From Bradyrhizobium sp. CCBAU 53351 (GTDB taxonomy: Bacteria > Pseudomonadota > Alphaproteobacteria > Rhizobiales > Xanthobacteraceae): a stretch of DNA of 64,000 bases. The DNA lies in contig NZ_CP030059.1 of assembly GCF_015291745.1 (NCBI RefSeq), forward strand, positions 1,949,501 to 2,013,500. The letters are read 5' to 3'. The notes under the pieces were generated by a model that had not been told where the DNA came from, ran no database searches, and saw nothing but the letters and a program-made list of their open reading frames with translations. Positions 45,688 to 55,704 of this stretch are shown here, piece after piece. How positions within the stretch are numbered: position 1 is the stretch's first letter; every line of letters begins with the position of its first letter. The position numbers and the translations under genes were made by a program.

Positions 45688-47418
45688 ATGCACGAGCTCA
45701 TTCGCGACATCACTCTCTGTATTCTGTTTGCCTGGATGCTGGGCCTGCTCGCCCATTTCTCACGGCAGCCGCTGATCCTGGCCTATCTTATCGCCGGCTT
45801 CTGCATAGGTCCATTCGGCACCGGCTGGGTCCACTCGCAGGAATCGATCGGCGTCATCTCCGAGCTCGGCCTGATCTTCATGCTGTTCATGATCGGGCTC
45901 GAGATCGACCTGAAGAAGATCGTGCGGGCGGGAAAGGTGATCCTGTTCGCGGCGGGCGGCCAGCTGCTCGGCGGCTGCCTGCTCGGGGTGCTGTTCTTCG
46001 TCGGCATCGGCCTGTCGCTCGGCGGCGGGCACTTCGATGCGGTCTATCTCTGCGTCGCCTGTGCGCTGTCGAGCACCGTGATCATCGTCAAGGTGCTCTA
46101 CGAGAAGCGCGAGCTCGACACGCTGCCGGGGCGCATCACGCTCGGCGTGCTGGTGCTTCAGGACATCTTCGCCATCCTGTTCCTGGCGGTGCAGCCGAGT
46201 CTTGCCAATCTGCAGGCCAGCGTCATCCTGCTCTCGATCGGCCGCGTCGCGGTGCTGGTCGCTGCTGCGCTCCTGGTCAGCCGCTACGTGCTGCCGCGAC
46301 TGTTCCACCAGATCGCCCGGCGCCCCGAGCTGATCCTGCTCGGCGCGCTGGCCTGGTGCTTTCTCGTCGCCGAGACCGCTGAACGGCTGTCGCTGTCGCG
46401 CGAGATGGGCGCCCTGATCGCCGGCGTCTCGCTCTCGACCTTTCCCTACGCGCTCGACGTCACCGCCAAGGTCACCACGCTCCGCGACTTCTTCATCACC
46501 CTGTTTTTCGTCGCGCTTGGCATGACCATTCCCATCCCCGGCCTCTCCGTGATCGGACTGGCGCTGATGATCGCGGCTTTCACGGTGGTGAGCCGCATCG
46601 TCACCACCTTCACGCCGCTCTATCTGATGAAGCAGGGCCTGCGCGCCAGCCTGTTGCCGGCGCTGAATCTCGCGCAGATCTCCGAGTTCTCGCTGGTGGT
46701 GATCCAGACCGGCGTCAACGATCACCATATCGCAGCGCAGACAGCCAACGCCGCCTCCTTCGCCTTCGTGGTGCTGGCGGTGCTCTCGACCTTCGCGATG
46801 AGCCGGAGCGACGAGATCACCCGCTGGGCGATCGGCCCCCTGAAGCGGATCGGCCTTAGGGATCTCGACCACGGCAGCGGCCATGGCGAGGAGGGGCACG
46901 AGGGCGGCCACGGCGAGGCCCGCCGTATCGTCATCCTCGGGTTTTTCCGTGCGGCGAGCGCGCTGCTGGCCGAGATTGAACGGCAGGCGCCGGTGCTGCT
47001 CGAGCAGATCACGGTGGTCGACTTCAACCCCAATGTGTACCAGACCCTGCTTTCGCGCGGCCTGCACGTGATCTACGGCGATATCAGCAATGTCGATACG
47101 CTGCTCCATGCCGGCATCGGCAAGTCCGAGATGATCATCCTCAGCGTGCCGGATTCGCTGCTGAAGGGTGCCACCAACGAAAAACTGGTCCGCCACGTCC
47201 GCGCGCTCAATCCGACTGCCCTGATCGTCGCCACCGCCGACCTGCTGGCCGATGTCGGCGCGCTCTACGAGGCCGGCGCCAGCTACGTCACCGTGACCCG
47301 GCTCAGCGATGCGCACGAGCTGTTCACGGTCATCGAGGCGGCCCAGGCTGGCCTTCTCGCCGACAAGCGCGCCGAGCTCGATCAGCGTCTCGGCGAGCGC
47401 CGCGAAGTGTTGCCCTGA
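45688..47418 (+). CDS. CPA2-type monovalent cation:proton antiporter with RCK-like domain
   Basis: A 576-residue transporter of the KefB/YbaL type. The first 380 residues hold about 12 membrane helices with IGLEIDLKKI and CALSSTVIIVKVLYEKRELD. A C-terminal TrkA-N-like domain (about 410-530) follows a His/Gly/Glu-rich linker (SGHGEEGHEGGHGE). The dinucleotide motif reads RIVILGFFRAAS in place of GxGxxG, so NAD control may be lost or altered. Likely exports K+ or Na+ in exchange for protons. Start ATG 45688 lies in MHELIRDITL. Confidence 0.88.
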   Translation: MHELIRDITLCILFAWMLGLLAHFSRQPLILAYLIAGFCIGPFGTGWVHSQESIGVISELGLIFMLFMIGLEIDLKKIVRAGKVILFAAGGQLLGGCLLGVLFFVGIGLSLGGGHFDAVYLCVACALSSTVIIVKVLYEKRELDTLPGRITLGVLVLQDIFAILFLAVQPSLANLQASVILLSIGRVAVLVAAALLVSRYVLPRLFHQIARRPELILLGALAWCFLVAETAERLSLSREMGALIAGVSLSTFPYALDVTAKVTTLRDFFITLFFVALGMTIPIPGLSVIGLALMIAAFTVVSRIVTTFTPLYLMKQGLRASLLPALNLAQISEFSLVVIQTGVNDHHIAAQTANAASFAFVVLAVLSTFAMSRSDEITRWAIGPLKRIGLRDLDHGSGHGEEGHEGGHGEARRIVILGFFRAASALLAEIERQAPVLLEQITVVDFNPNVYQTLLSRGLHVIYGDISNVDTLLHAGIGKSEMIILSVPDSLLKGATNEKLVRHVRALNPTALIVATADLLADVGALYEAGASYVTVTRLSDAHELFTVIEAAQAGLLADKRAELDQRLGERREVLP

Positions 47419-47590
47419 GGGCGGCCGGCCGCCTTCCGCTCCGGCTGTCTGCGCCCATATCCCTGGTATCTTCGGTGCAAGCCGGGCCCCGGATGGTCCG
47501 CGACCCGGAATAAGCGGTTGCGTCCAGGACACTAGCGCCCCGCCCCAAGTCCGGCTAAGCCTCCCGCTCATAACCGATAGAGATTGGGAC

Positions 47591-48667
47591 ATGCCCGATA
47601 GCGTCCAGGAAGTTTTGCAGGCCTTTGCCCGGGGTGAGCTCGTGGTCGTCACCGACGACGAGGACCGCGAGGGCGAGGGCGATCTGATCGTCGCCGCCTC
47701 GCTCTGCACCGCCGAGAAGATGGCGTTCATCATCCGTCACACCTCCGGCATCGTCTGCGCGCCCGTGACCACCGAGGACGCTCGCCGCCTGCGGCTCGAC
47801 CCGATGGTGGCCCATAACGATTCCGCGCACACCACCGCGTTCACGGTCTCGATCGACTACAAGCCCGATGGCGGCACCGGCATCTCCGCCGAGGAGCGCG
47901 CCTCCTGCTGCCGCGCGCTGGCCAATCCCAACGTCGGCGCCAACGATTTCGCCCGGCCCGGTCACATCTTCCCGCTGATCGCCAAGGACGGCGGCGTGCT
48001 CTTGCGCTCCGGCCATACGGAAGCCGCCGTCGATCTCTGCAAGCTTTCAGGGCTGCCGCCGGTCGGCGTCATCAGCGAGTTGATGAACGACGACGGCAGC
48101 GTGATGAAGGGCGAGCAGGTCGCCCGCTTCGCCGCCCAGCACAAGCTGAAGCACGTCACCATCGCGGACATGATCGCCTACCGCCAGGCGCGCGAGAAGC
48201 TGATCGAACGGGTCTCGACCTTCGTCACCGAAAGCCCGATCGGACCGTTGCAGGGCTATGCCTACCGCTCGCCGTTCGATTCCATCGCCCACGTCGCGTT
48301 CGTCTACAACGGCGTCGGTGACGGCAAGAACGTGCTGACGCGCTTCCACAAGCCGAACATCGTCAAGGACATCTTCACGGGCCACAAGCGCATGGCGGCG
48401 GTGCTCGAGCATTTCAAGAAATCGGGCCGTGGCGTGCTGGTCTATTTGCGCGATGGCGCGGCCGGCGTGCCGGTGTCGGCGTTGCCGGACGAGACCGCAA
48501 CGGAGGCCGACCGCAACCGGCAGTGGCGCGAGGTCGGCGTCGGCGCGCAGATCCTGCGCGATCTTGGCGTTACCTCGATCCGGCATCTCACCTCCTCGGT
48601 GCACGACTACAAGGGCCTGTCGGGCTTCGGCATCGAGATCGTCGCCAACGAGCAGCTCGAGAGCTGA
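47591..48667 (+). CDS. ribB: 3,4-dihydroxy-2-butanone-4-phosphate synthase with degenerate GTP cyclohydrolase II domain
   Basis: A 358-residue riboflavin-pathway protein. The N-terminal RibB domain is intact (TDDEDREGEGDLIVAA; HNDSAHTTAFTVSID; GHTEAAVDLCKL). The C-terminal RibA-like domain lacks the zinc cysteines and HSEC motif of GTP cyclohydrolase II (the region reads RFHKPNIVKDIFTGHKRM), so it is probably catalytically inactive. This resembles the RibBX type described in proteobacteria. A separate ribA should exist elsewhere. No FMN riboswitch was recognised in the 172 nt upstream. Confidence 0.9.
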   Translation: MPDSVQEVLQAFARGELVVVTDDEDREGEGDLIVAASLCTAEKMAFIIRHTSGIVCAPVTTEDARRLRLDPMVAHNDSAHTTAFTVSIDYKPDGGTGISAEERASCCRALANPNVGANDFARPGHIFPLIAKDGGVLLRSGHTEAAVDLCKLSGLPPVGVISELMNDDGSVMKGEQVARFAAQHKLKHVTIADMIAYRQAREKLIERVSTFVTESPIGPLQGYAYRSPFDSIAHVAFVYNGVGDGKNVLTRFHKPNIVKDIFTGHKRMAAVLEHFKKSGRGVLVYLRDGAAGVPVSALPDETATEADRNRQWREVGVGAQILRDLGVTSIRHLTSSVHDYKGLSGFGIEIVANEQLES

Positions 48668-48675
48668 CACGTCGT

Positions 48676-48713
48676 GTCGTTCCGGGATGGCGCTGAAAGC
48701 GCCCCGGAATGAC
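48676..48713. repeat. Short palindromic intergenic repeat
   Basis: GTCGTTCCGGG...CCCCGGAATGAC with an inner GGCGCTGAAAGCGCC hairpin. It belongs to the GTCATTCCGGGG-type bradyrhizobial repeats. A second copy lies at 52133-52172. Confidence 0.7.
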
Positions 48714-48797
48714 GAAACCAGGATGCAATTGCACTTGTTGCCGCGGCGCTTTACTTTGTCGGGCAAATTTTGACGGAACCAGACGAAAGGACGTTTC

Positions 48798-50012
<1,215 letters not shown>

Positions 50013-50040
50013 GCTCGAGAGTCGAGGTAGGAAACTCTGA

Positions 50041-50151
50041 CGTCATGGCCGGGCAAAGCGCGAAGCACGTCTTCGCGCTAGATGTCCCGGCCATCCACGT
50101 CTCAGGGCCACGCGAAGAACGCGGATGCCCGGCACAAGGCCGGGCATGACG
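50041..50151. repeat. Dispersed palindromic intergenic repeat (composite)
   Basis: Begins GTCATGGCCGGG and ends CCGGGCATGAC, with internal complementary parts (GCGAAGCACGTCTTCGCGC; GATGTCCCGGCCATCCACG). Related to the short copy at 40603. A frame through it gives MPGTRPGMTKSA, a typical repeat-derived false N-terminus for the next gene. Confidence 0.75.
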
Positions 50152-50175
50152 AAGTCAGCAAGGTATGAGCAAGCC

Positions 50176-51093
50176 ATGTCCGACAATGACGACGTCCCGT
50201 TCAACCGCAATTTTCCGCTGAAGCCCGGCATCGTCGAGGAAGTCCGGCCCGGCGTGCGCCGCGTGCTCTGCAACAATCCGAGCCCGTTCACCTTCACCGG
50301 CACGGTCAGCTACATCGTCGGCCGGGGCAATGTCGCGATCATCGATCCCGGCCCGGACGACGCGGCACATGCGGCTGCGCTGCTCGATGCCATCAGCGGC
50401 GAGACGGTGAGCCATATCTTCGTCACGCATACCCATCGCGACCATTCGCCGAACACCGCGCGGATCAAGCAGGTGACGGGCGCGCCGGTCTATGCCGAAG
50501 GCCCGCACCGCGCCTCGCGCCCGCGTTTCGAGAGCGAGAAGCACAATCCGGAATCCGGCTCCGATCGGGATTTCGTGCCCGACATCAAGATCGCAGATGG
50601 CGATGTCGTCGAAGGCGACGGCTGGCGGCTCGAGGCGGTGGCGACGCCGGGGCACACCGCCAATCATCTGGCCTTCGCCTGGCCGGAGCGAAAGTTCACT
50701 TTCGTCGGCGATCACGTGATGGGCTGGTCCACCTCGATCGTGGCGCCGCCCGACGGCTCCATGATCGACTACATGGACTCGCTCGACCGGCTCGCCGCGC
50801 GCGAGGAGGACCTCTATTTCTCCGGCCACGGCCCGGAGATTCCCGACGGCCGGCGCTTCGTGCGCTTCCTGATCCGCCACCGCAAGGCGCGCGAGGCCTC
50901 GATCCTGCACCGCCTCGCCAAGGGCGAGACCGACATCCCGACCATGGTCCGCGCAATCTATATCGGCATCGATCCCCGGCTGACGACGGCCGCCGGCTAT
51001 TCGGTGCTGGCGCATCTGGAAGATTTGGTCGCCCGCGGCGTGGTGGCGACGGATGGCGATCCCGTGATCGGCGGGACGTATCGGATGGCTTGA
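50176..51093 (+). CDS. Metallo-beta-lactamase-fold hydrolase
   Basis: A 305-residue MBL protein. Metal-binding motifs are THTHRDHS (about 97-104), TPGHTANHLAFA (about 159-170), the VGDHVMGW Asp and the SGHGPEI His. The C-terminal region (from 235) is a helical domain like LACTB2/glyoxalase II-type hydrolases. The frame extends 17 codons upstream but only through a repeat, so ATG 50176 is used. Substrate unknown; an endoribonuclease-like role as in LACTB2 is possible. Confidence 0.9.
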   Translation: MSDNDDVPFNRNFPLKPGIVEEVRPGVRRVLCNNPSPFTFTGTVSYIVGRGNVAIIDPGPDDAAHAAALLDAISGETVSHIFVTHTHRDHSPNTARIKQVTGAPVYAEGPHRASRPRFESEKHNPESGSDRDFVPDIKIADGDVVEGDGWRLEAVATPGHTANHLAFAWPERKFTFVGDHVMGWSTSIVAPPDGSMIDYMDSLDRLAAREEDLYFSGHGPEIPDGRRFVRFLIRHRKAREASILHRLAKGETDIPTMVRAIYIGIDPRLTTAAGYSVLAHLEDLVARGVVATDGDPVIGGTYRMA

Positions 51094-51096
51094 GGG

Positions 51097-51163
51097 CGAA
51101 TGGCGAATAGGGAGTAGCGAATAGGGTGGCGTCCACTCGCTATTCGCCACTTCCCATTCGCTA
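51097..51163. repeat. GCGAATAGGGAGTAG-type inverted repeat
   Basis: Repeats of GGCGAATGGCGAATAGGGAG on one side and CGCTATTCGCCACTTCCCAT on the other form an imperfect inverted repeat between convergent genes. This satellite-like ATTCGCCATTCGC sequence occurs between genes in bradyrhizobia. It could also act as a terminator hairpin. Confidence 0.65.
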
Positions 51164-52015
51164 CTTCTTCACCGTCTTTGCCGGTGCCTTCGGCGGCGTC
51201 ACCGGCGTCTTCTTCACCGGCTTGAGCGCGTCGGCATCGGCGGCGGTGTTGAGATCGTCGATGAATTTCTTGACGCGCGCGGCGTTGCTGCCGAGATCGC
51301 TGTCGAAATTGCGCGAGGCCGAGCGGATATCGACGCGGGAATCATCGCCGTCCGCCACGAACCTGATCGAAACGTCCTCGCGGAAACCCATGATCGGCGT
51401 CCGCGCCACCGCCTCGATGCGGCCGATGCGGCGCGGCGGCTGCGGTGCACGCTCGTCGATGACGATCCATTTGCGCTTGTTGACGAGCTGGAGCGCGATC
51501 GCATAGGCGCGGTCGACGGAAATCTCGAGCTCGACGGGCTCGATGTCCGGATAGAAGTGGCGCTGCTGCTCCGCCGAATAGAGGCCGGCATAGACCGCGG
51601 TGTTGGTGCCCTCGCCGGTGCGCAGGCGCGCTAAGGCCTCGAAACGCGGCGGGTCGATCGGGTCGGTGGTGATGTCGTAGATCGCCGGCAGCTTGCGATA
51701 TTGCAAGGCCAGATAGGCGGGATAGGCGAGGATCGCTCCGTCGATCAGGAACGCGAGCAGGATGCGCGCCATGCCGCGCGAGCCGTTCTGCCAGATCGCG
51801 GCAAAGCCTAGGAGACCGAACAGGATCGAGAGGCCCGCGATCGCGAGCCCACCGAAGAAGGTCGCCAGCGCCGGCTTCGGCTCCAGGAAGTCGAAGCGGA
51901 CGATGATGACCGACACCACCACCGCCACCACCGCGAACACGGCCAGATTGCGCGCCCAGCTCGCGAGGCTGGACACGGGCTCCGACTGATAGGGAGCGGA
52001 AAACCTGCGGGCCAT
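51161..52015 (-). CDS. DUF1499 membrane protein (284 aa)
   Basis: Begins MARRFSAPYQSEPVSSLASW. Three hydrophobic segments lie in the first 110 residues (about 20-40, 50-72 and 82-100), followed by a soluble DUF1499 domain (YDITTDPIDPPRFEALARLR; DRAYAIALQLVNKRKW; FREDVSIRFVADGDDSRVDI). The frame extends 22 codons upstream, through a segment with no family match. Cytoplasmic-membrane protein of unknown function; homologues are often near stress or photosystem-related genes. Confidence 0.85.
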   Translation of the reverse strand: MARRFSAPYQSEPVSSLASWARNLAVFAVVAVVVSVIIVRFDFLEPKPALATFFGGLAIAGLSILFGLLGFAAIWQNGSRGMARILLAFLIDGAILAYPAYLALQYRKLPAIYDITTDPIDPPRFEALARLRTGEGTNTAVYAGLYSAEQQRHFYPDIEPVELEISVDRAYAIALQLVNKRKWIVIDERAPQPPRRIGRIEAVARTPIMGFREDVSIRFVADGDDSRVDIRSASRNFDSDLGSNAARVKKFIDDLNTAADADALKPVKKTPVTPPKAPAKTVKK

Positions 52016-52132
52016 CGAGTGAGCTCTGCCGGGGTTGGCGATGCCGGCCAGTGCGGCGCGACGATGCGCCGTTGAGACCACGGCGCGGGGGCAAATTCAA
52101 GGGAGACCGGACTGTTACGGCCCGGACGAACC

Positions 52133-52172
52133 GTCATTCCGGGTTCGATGCTTCGCATCGCCCCGGAATGAC
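52133..52172. repeat. Short palindromic intergenic repeat
   Basis: GTCATTCCGGG...CCCCGGAATGAC with inner GATGCTTCGCATC. Same family as 48676-48713. Confidence 0.75.
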
Positions 52173-52187
52173 ATTCGAACGATGGCC

Positions 52188-53816
52188 TTACGCCGCCGCG
52201 TTCGGGAAGCGATAATCCTTGAACTGGTCGCGTAGCGCCGTCTTCAGGATCTTGCCGGTGGCGGTGTGCGGAATACCTTCGACGAAGGCGACGTCGTCGG
52301 GCATCCACCATTTGGCGATCTTGCCGTCCATGTATTTCAGGATCTCCTCGCGCGTGGCCTGCTGGCCCTGCTTGAGCTGCACGATCAGGAGCGGCCGCTC
52401 GTCCCATTTGGGGTGGAACACGCCGATCACGGCGGCTTCCGCCACGGCGGGGTGACCGACCGCGAGGTTTTCGAGGTCGATCGAGGAGATCCATTCGCCG
52501 CCGGACTTGATCACGTCCTTGGAGCGGTCGGTGATCCGCATGTAGCCGTCCTCGTCGATGGTCGAGACGTCGCCGGTGTCGAAGAAGCCGTCCTCGTCGA
52601 GAATGTTGCTATCGACGCGGTAATAGGCCTTGGCGACGGCGGGGCCGGAGACCTTGAGGCGGCCGAAGGTCTTGCCGTCCCAGGGCAGCTCCTTGCCGGC
52701 ATCGTCGGTGATCTTCATCTCGACCGCGAAGGGCGCATAGCCCTGCATCTGCAGCACGTCGAGCCGTGCATCGCCGGTGGCGTTCTGGAACGGCGGCTTC
52801 AGCGCCGCGACGCTGCCGATCGGGCTCATCTCGGTCATGCCCCAGGCGTGACGCACGTTCGAGCCCATGTCGAGGAAGGCCTTGATCATCGAGCGCGGCA
52901 TCGCCGAGCCGCCGCAGATCACCATCTTCAGGTCCGACAGCTTGAGATTGTTCGCGGACATGTGCTGGAGCAGCATCAGCCACACCGTCGGCACGCCGGC
53001 GGTGTGCGTCACCTTCTCGGTCGAGAGCAGTTCATAGACCGAGGCGCCGTCGAGCTTGGCGCCGGGCATGACCAGCTTGGTGCCCTGCGAAGGGGCCGAG
53101 AAGGCGATGCCCCAGCTGTTGGCATGGAACAGCGGAACTACCGGCAGCATTGTCTCGGACGCGCTCGTGCCGAGGGCGTCGACATTGTTGGCCATCAGCG
53201 CGTGCAGCACGTTGGAGCGATGCGAATACAGCACACCCTTGGGGTCGCCGGTGGTGCCGGAGGTGTAACACATCGCGGCTGCCGTGTTCTCGTCAAAGTC
53301 CTTCCATTTGAATTTGCCGTCCGCCTGCGCAATCCAGTCCTCGTAGGCGATCACGTTCTTCAGCGTGGTCTGCGGCATATGCGCCTTGTCGGTGAGCACC
53401 ACGTAGCGCTCAACGCTCGGCAGCTTGTCGGCGATCTTCTCCAGGATCGGAACGAAGGTGATGTCGGTCATCACGATGCGGTCCTGCGCATGGTTGATGA
53501 TCCAGGCAATCTGCTCGGGGAAAAGGCGGGGATTGACGGTATGGCAGATGGCGCCGATTCCCATGATGCCGTACCACACCTCGAGATGGCGCCAGGTGTT
53601 CCAGGCGATCGTTGCGACACGGTCGCCGAGCTTGATGCCGTCGCGCTCCAGCATCTGCGAGACCTTCAGCGCGCGCTTGTGAATCTCGCCGTAAGTGGTG
53701 CGATGGATCGGTCCCTCGACCGAGCGTGTGACAACCTCCTGCTTGCCATGAATTTTGGCGGCGTGTTCGATGATCCGGTGGCAGAGCAGGGGCCAATCTT
53801 GCATCAAACCAAGCAT
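52188..53816 (-). CDS. Acyl-CoA ligase (AMP-forming), medium/long-chain type
   Basis: A 542-residue ANL-superfamily enzyme that activates a fatty or aryl acid as its CoA thioester through an acyl-AMP. Motifs are YTSGTTGDPKGVLYSHRS (P-loop-like A3), AWGMTEMSPIGS (A5), FFDTGDVSTIDEDGYMRITD (A7) and PHTATGKILKTALR (A10 Lys). The sequence resembles long-chain-fatty-acid ligases of the FadD/AlkK type. ATG 53816 has GGAGGA upstream. Substrate chain length is unknown. Confidence 0.92.
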   Translation of the reverse strand: MLGLMQDWPLLCHRIIEHAAKIHGKQEVVTRSVEGPIHRTTYGEIHKRALKVSQMLERDGIKLGDRVATIAWNTWRHLEVWYGIMGIGAICHTVNPRLFPEQIAWIINHAQDRIVMTDITFVPILEKIADKLPSVERYVVLTDKAHMPQTTLKNVIAYEDWIAQADGKFKWKDFDENTAAAMCYTSGTTGDPKGVLYSHRSNVLHALMANNVDALGTSASETMLPVVPLFHANSWGIAFSAPSQGTKLVMPGAKLDGASVYELLSTEKVTHTAGVPTVWLMLLQHMSANNLKLSDLKMVICGGSAMPRSMIKAFLDMGSNVRHAWGMTEMSPIGSVAALKPPFQNATGDARLDVLQMQGYAPFAVEMKITDDAGKELPWDGKTFGRLKVSGPAVAKAYYRVDSNILDEDGFFDTGDVSTIDEDGYMRITDRSKDVIKSGGEWISSIDLENLAVGHPAVAEAAVIGVFHPKWDERPLLIVQLKQGQQATREEILKYMDGKIAKWWMPDDVAFVEGIPHTATGKILKTALRDQFKDYRFPNAAA

Positions 53817-53880
53817 TCCGACGTTCCTCCGAGAAGTCGCTGGGCGCGTTATCGCTCTCAGCGTTGGGCCAAAGATTGCC

Positions 53881-54981
53881 ATGAGTTTTAGCCTGCCGGA
53901 CTTTCGCCGCAAATGGTCTTGTCGCGGCTATATGTCCGCTGGCGCGGCAATGGTTACCGCTGCGCTGGGATTGTCGCTGGTGCTCACCGAGAGGGCGGAG
54001 GGACGAAAATCGACATCCCCGCTGGATATCTTCGGTATCGGCGCACCCCGGCCGCGCCCGGCGGTCCATGCCGCCAAGATCCCGCTTCCGAGACCGCGCC
54101 CCGAGGAGGCGCCCAAGGCCTCGGATGAGGCTCCGCCAGATGCCGAGGGCAAGCCTGCTTCTGCAGACAAGCCCGGCACCGACAAGCCTGCCGAGGCCGC
54201 GACGCCACCCCCAAAACCGGTCTCGGCCTGCCGTCTCGCGCTGACCGAGGAGATCGCGATCGCGCCCTCCATTCCGGATATCCGCGGCCCTGGCGCCTGC
54301 GGCGGCGAGGATCTGGTGCGGCTGGAGGCCGTCGTGCTGCCGGACAAGCGGAAGGTGGCGGTCAAGCCGGCGGCGATCCTTCGCTGCACCATGGCGACCG
54401 CGCTCGCCGATTGGCTGCGCAAGGACATGGTGCCGCTGGCCAACAGCCTCGGCACGACCATTGGCGAACTCGACAATTTCGACAGCTTCGAGTGCCGCGG
54501 CCGCAACCGCGTCGCCGGCGCAATGCTGTCGGAGCACGGCAAGGCCAACGCCATCGATGTCCGCGCCATCAAGCTGGCCAACGGGCAGTCGATCGGCCTC
54601 ACCGACCGCACCATGTCCCGCGACGTGCGCGAGCGCGTGCTGCACTCGGTCTGCACGCGGTTTTCCACCGTGCTCGGTCCGGGCTCGGACTGGTACCACG
54701 AGGACCACATCCATCTCGATTTGGCGCAGCGGCGCAACGACTACCGGATCTGCCAGTGGAATGTCTGGGATCCCTTGCCCCAGGTCGCCCCGCTGCTGCC
54801 GGCGGAGCGTCCCGAGGAGGCGCCGCCACGCGAGATCGCCGCCAAGCCCGAGGCCAAGGAGAACGTCAAGGACGGAGCCGACGACGAGGCGGCCGAGAAG
54901 GCTCCCGCGCCTGCGGACAAGCCGGCAGCCGAGGGCAGCAAGTCCCGGCCGCACAAGCCGGCAACAAAAAAGCGCCGGTGA
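53881..54981 (+). CDS. Extensin-like family protein (366 aa)
   Basis: Starts MSFSLPDFRRKWSCRGYMSA; a hydrophobic segment (about 18-35), a Pro/Ala/Lys-rich linker (about 45-115) and an extensin-like C-terminal domain follow (CRLALTEEIAIAPSI; CTMATALADWL; DSFECRGRNRVAGAMLSEHG; ANAIDV; GSDWYHEDHIHLDLA). This domain resembles VanY/D,D-carboxypeptidase metal sites and is probably envelope-located. The C-terminal 90 residues are low-complexity Lys/Ala/Glu. It converges with the L,D-transpeptidase gene. Confidence 0.87.
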   Translation: MSFSLPDFRRKWSCRGYMSAGAAMVTAALGLSLVLTERAEGRKSTSPLDIFGIGAPRPRPAVHAAKIPLPRPRPEEAPKASDEAPPDAEGKPASADKPGTDKPAEAATPPPKPVSACRLALTEEIAIAPSIPDIRGPGACGGEDLVRLEAVVLPDKRKVAVKPAAILRCTMATALADWLRKDMVPLANSLGTTIGELDNFDSFECRGRNRVAGAMLSEHGKANAIDVRAIKLANGQSIGLTDRTMSRDVRERVLHSVCTRFSTVLGPGSDWYHEDHIHLDLAQRRNDYRICQWNVWDPLPQVAPLLPAERPEEAPPREIAAKPEAKENVKDGADDEAAEKAPAPADKPAAEGSKSRPHKPATKKRR

Positions 54982-54992
54982 AACCGGCGCTT
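54970..54992 (-). terminator. Terminator for the L,D-transpeptidase gene
   Basis: A perfect 10-bp stem (AAGCGCCGGT 54970-54979 with ACCGGCGCTT 54983-54992) with a 3-nt loop. Read leftward it is followed by TTTTTTGTT, so it is a good intrinsic terminator for the 55018-55704 gene. It overlaps the extensin stop codon. Confidence 0.8.
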
Positions 54993-55017
54993 CTGATGTC
55001 AGGAGATCAGGGGGCGA

Positions 55018-55704
55018 TCAGTAGCTGCCCGCCTGGCCGGTCTGGCTGCTGCCGAGCGCAAGCCGCGAATTGTAGGGCGAGTCGCCGTGCTTGGGCTCGA
55101 GCACCACGACGAGGGTGCCGACCTTGACGCGATCATAGAGGTCGATCGCATCCTCGTTGGTCAGGCGGATGCAGCCCGAGGAGATCGAGGCGCCGATATA
55201 TTCCGGCTGGTTGGTGCCGTGGATGCGGAACAGCGTGTCCTTGCCGCCCGAATAGAGGTACATCGCGCGGGAGCCCATCGGATTGTCCGGACCCGGCGCG
55301 ACATAGGTCGGCACGCCCAGGCGCGAGATCTCGCCGGGGGTCGGATGCCAGGCCGGCCATTCGGTCTTGCTGCCCACCTTGGCGATGCCCGACCAGGCCA
55401 TGGCTTCTTCGCCGACGGTGATGCCGTAGCGGATCGCCTTGCCGCCATCCAGCACGTAGTAGAGATAATGGTTGTCGGAATCGACCACGATCGAGCCCGG
55501 CGTTTCCTTGCGGTGGTATTCGACGATGGCGCGGCGGAACGGCTCGGCAACCGCGGTGTTTTCGTACCGGACCTTGGCGAGCAGTTCCTTGTCCTTCGGC
55601 TTGAAGGCCTTGGTGTCGGTCGCCTCGTAACGCGTGGCCTGCATACAGCCCGACAGCATCAGGCCAGCGGCCAAAATCGCAAATTTAACTTTCAGCGACG
55701 ACAT
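55018..55704 (-). CDS. L,D-transpeptidase lipoprotein (YkuD domain)
   Basis: A 228-residue lipoprotein: signal peptide with lipobox LMLSGC (Cys20), then the YkuD domain with His162 (IHGTNQPEYIG) and catalytic Cys178 (SSGCIRL). It forms 3-3 cross-links in peptidoglycan or attaches proteins to it, from the periplasm. ATG 55704 gives the lipoprotein signal; the open frame before it does not. The final residues (LGSSQTGQAGSY) are flexible. Terminator at 54970. Confidence 0.93.
   Translation of the reverse strand: MSSLKVKFAILAAGLMLSGCMQATRYEATDTKAFKPKDKELLAKVRYENTAVAEPFRRAIVEYHRKETPGSIVVDSDNHYLYYVLDGGKAIRYGITVGEEAMAWSGIAKVGSKTEWPAWHPTPGEISRLGVPTYVAPGPDNPMGSRAMYLYSGGKDTLFRIHGTNQPEYIGASISSGCIRLTNEDAIDLYDRVKVGTLVVVLEPKHGDSPYNSRLALGSSQTGQAGSY

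Noticed and set aside
47419..47590. FMN riboswitch before ribB
   Set aside because: No conserved RFN-type sequence blocks could be recognised in the 172-nt leader.
45760..47733. A 657-codon frame antisense to the CPA2 antiporter and ribB
   Set aside because: It spans two well-supported genes and translates to low-complexity charged sequence.
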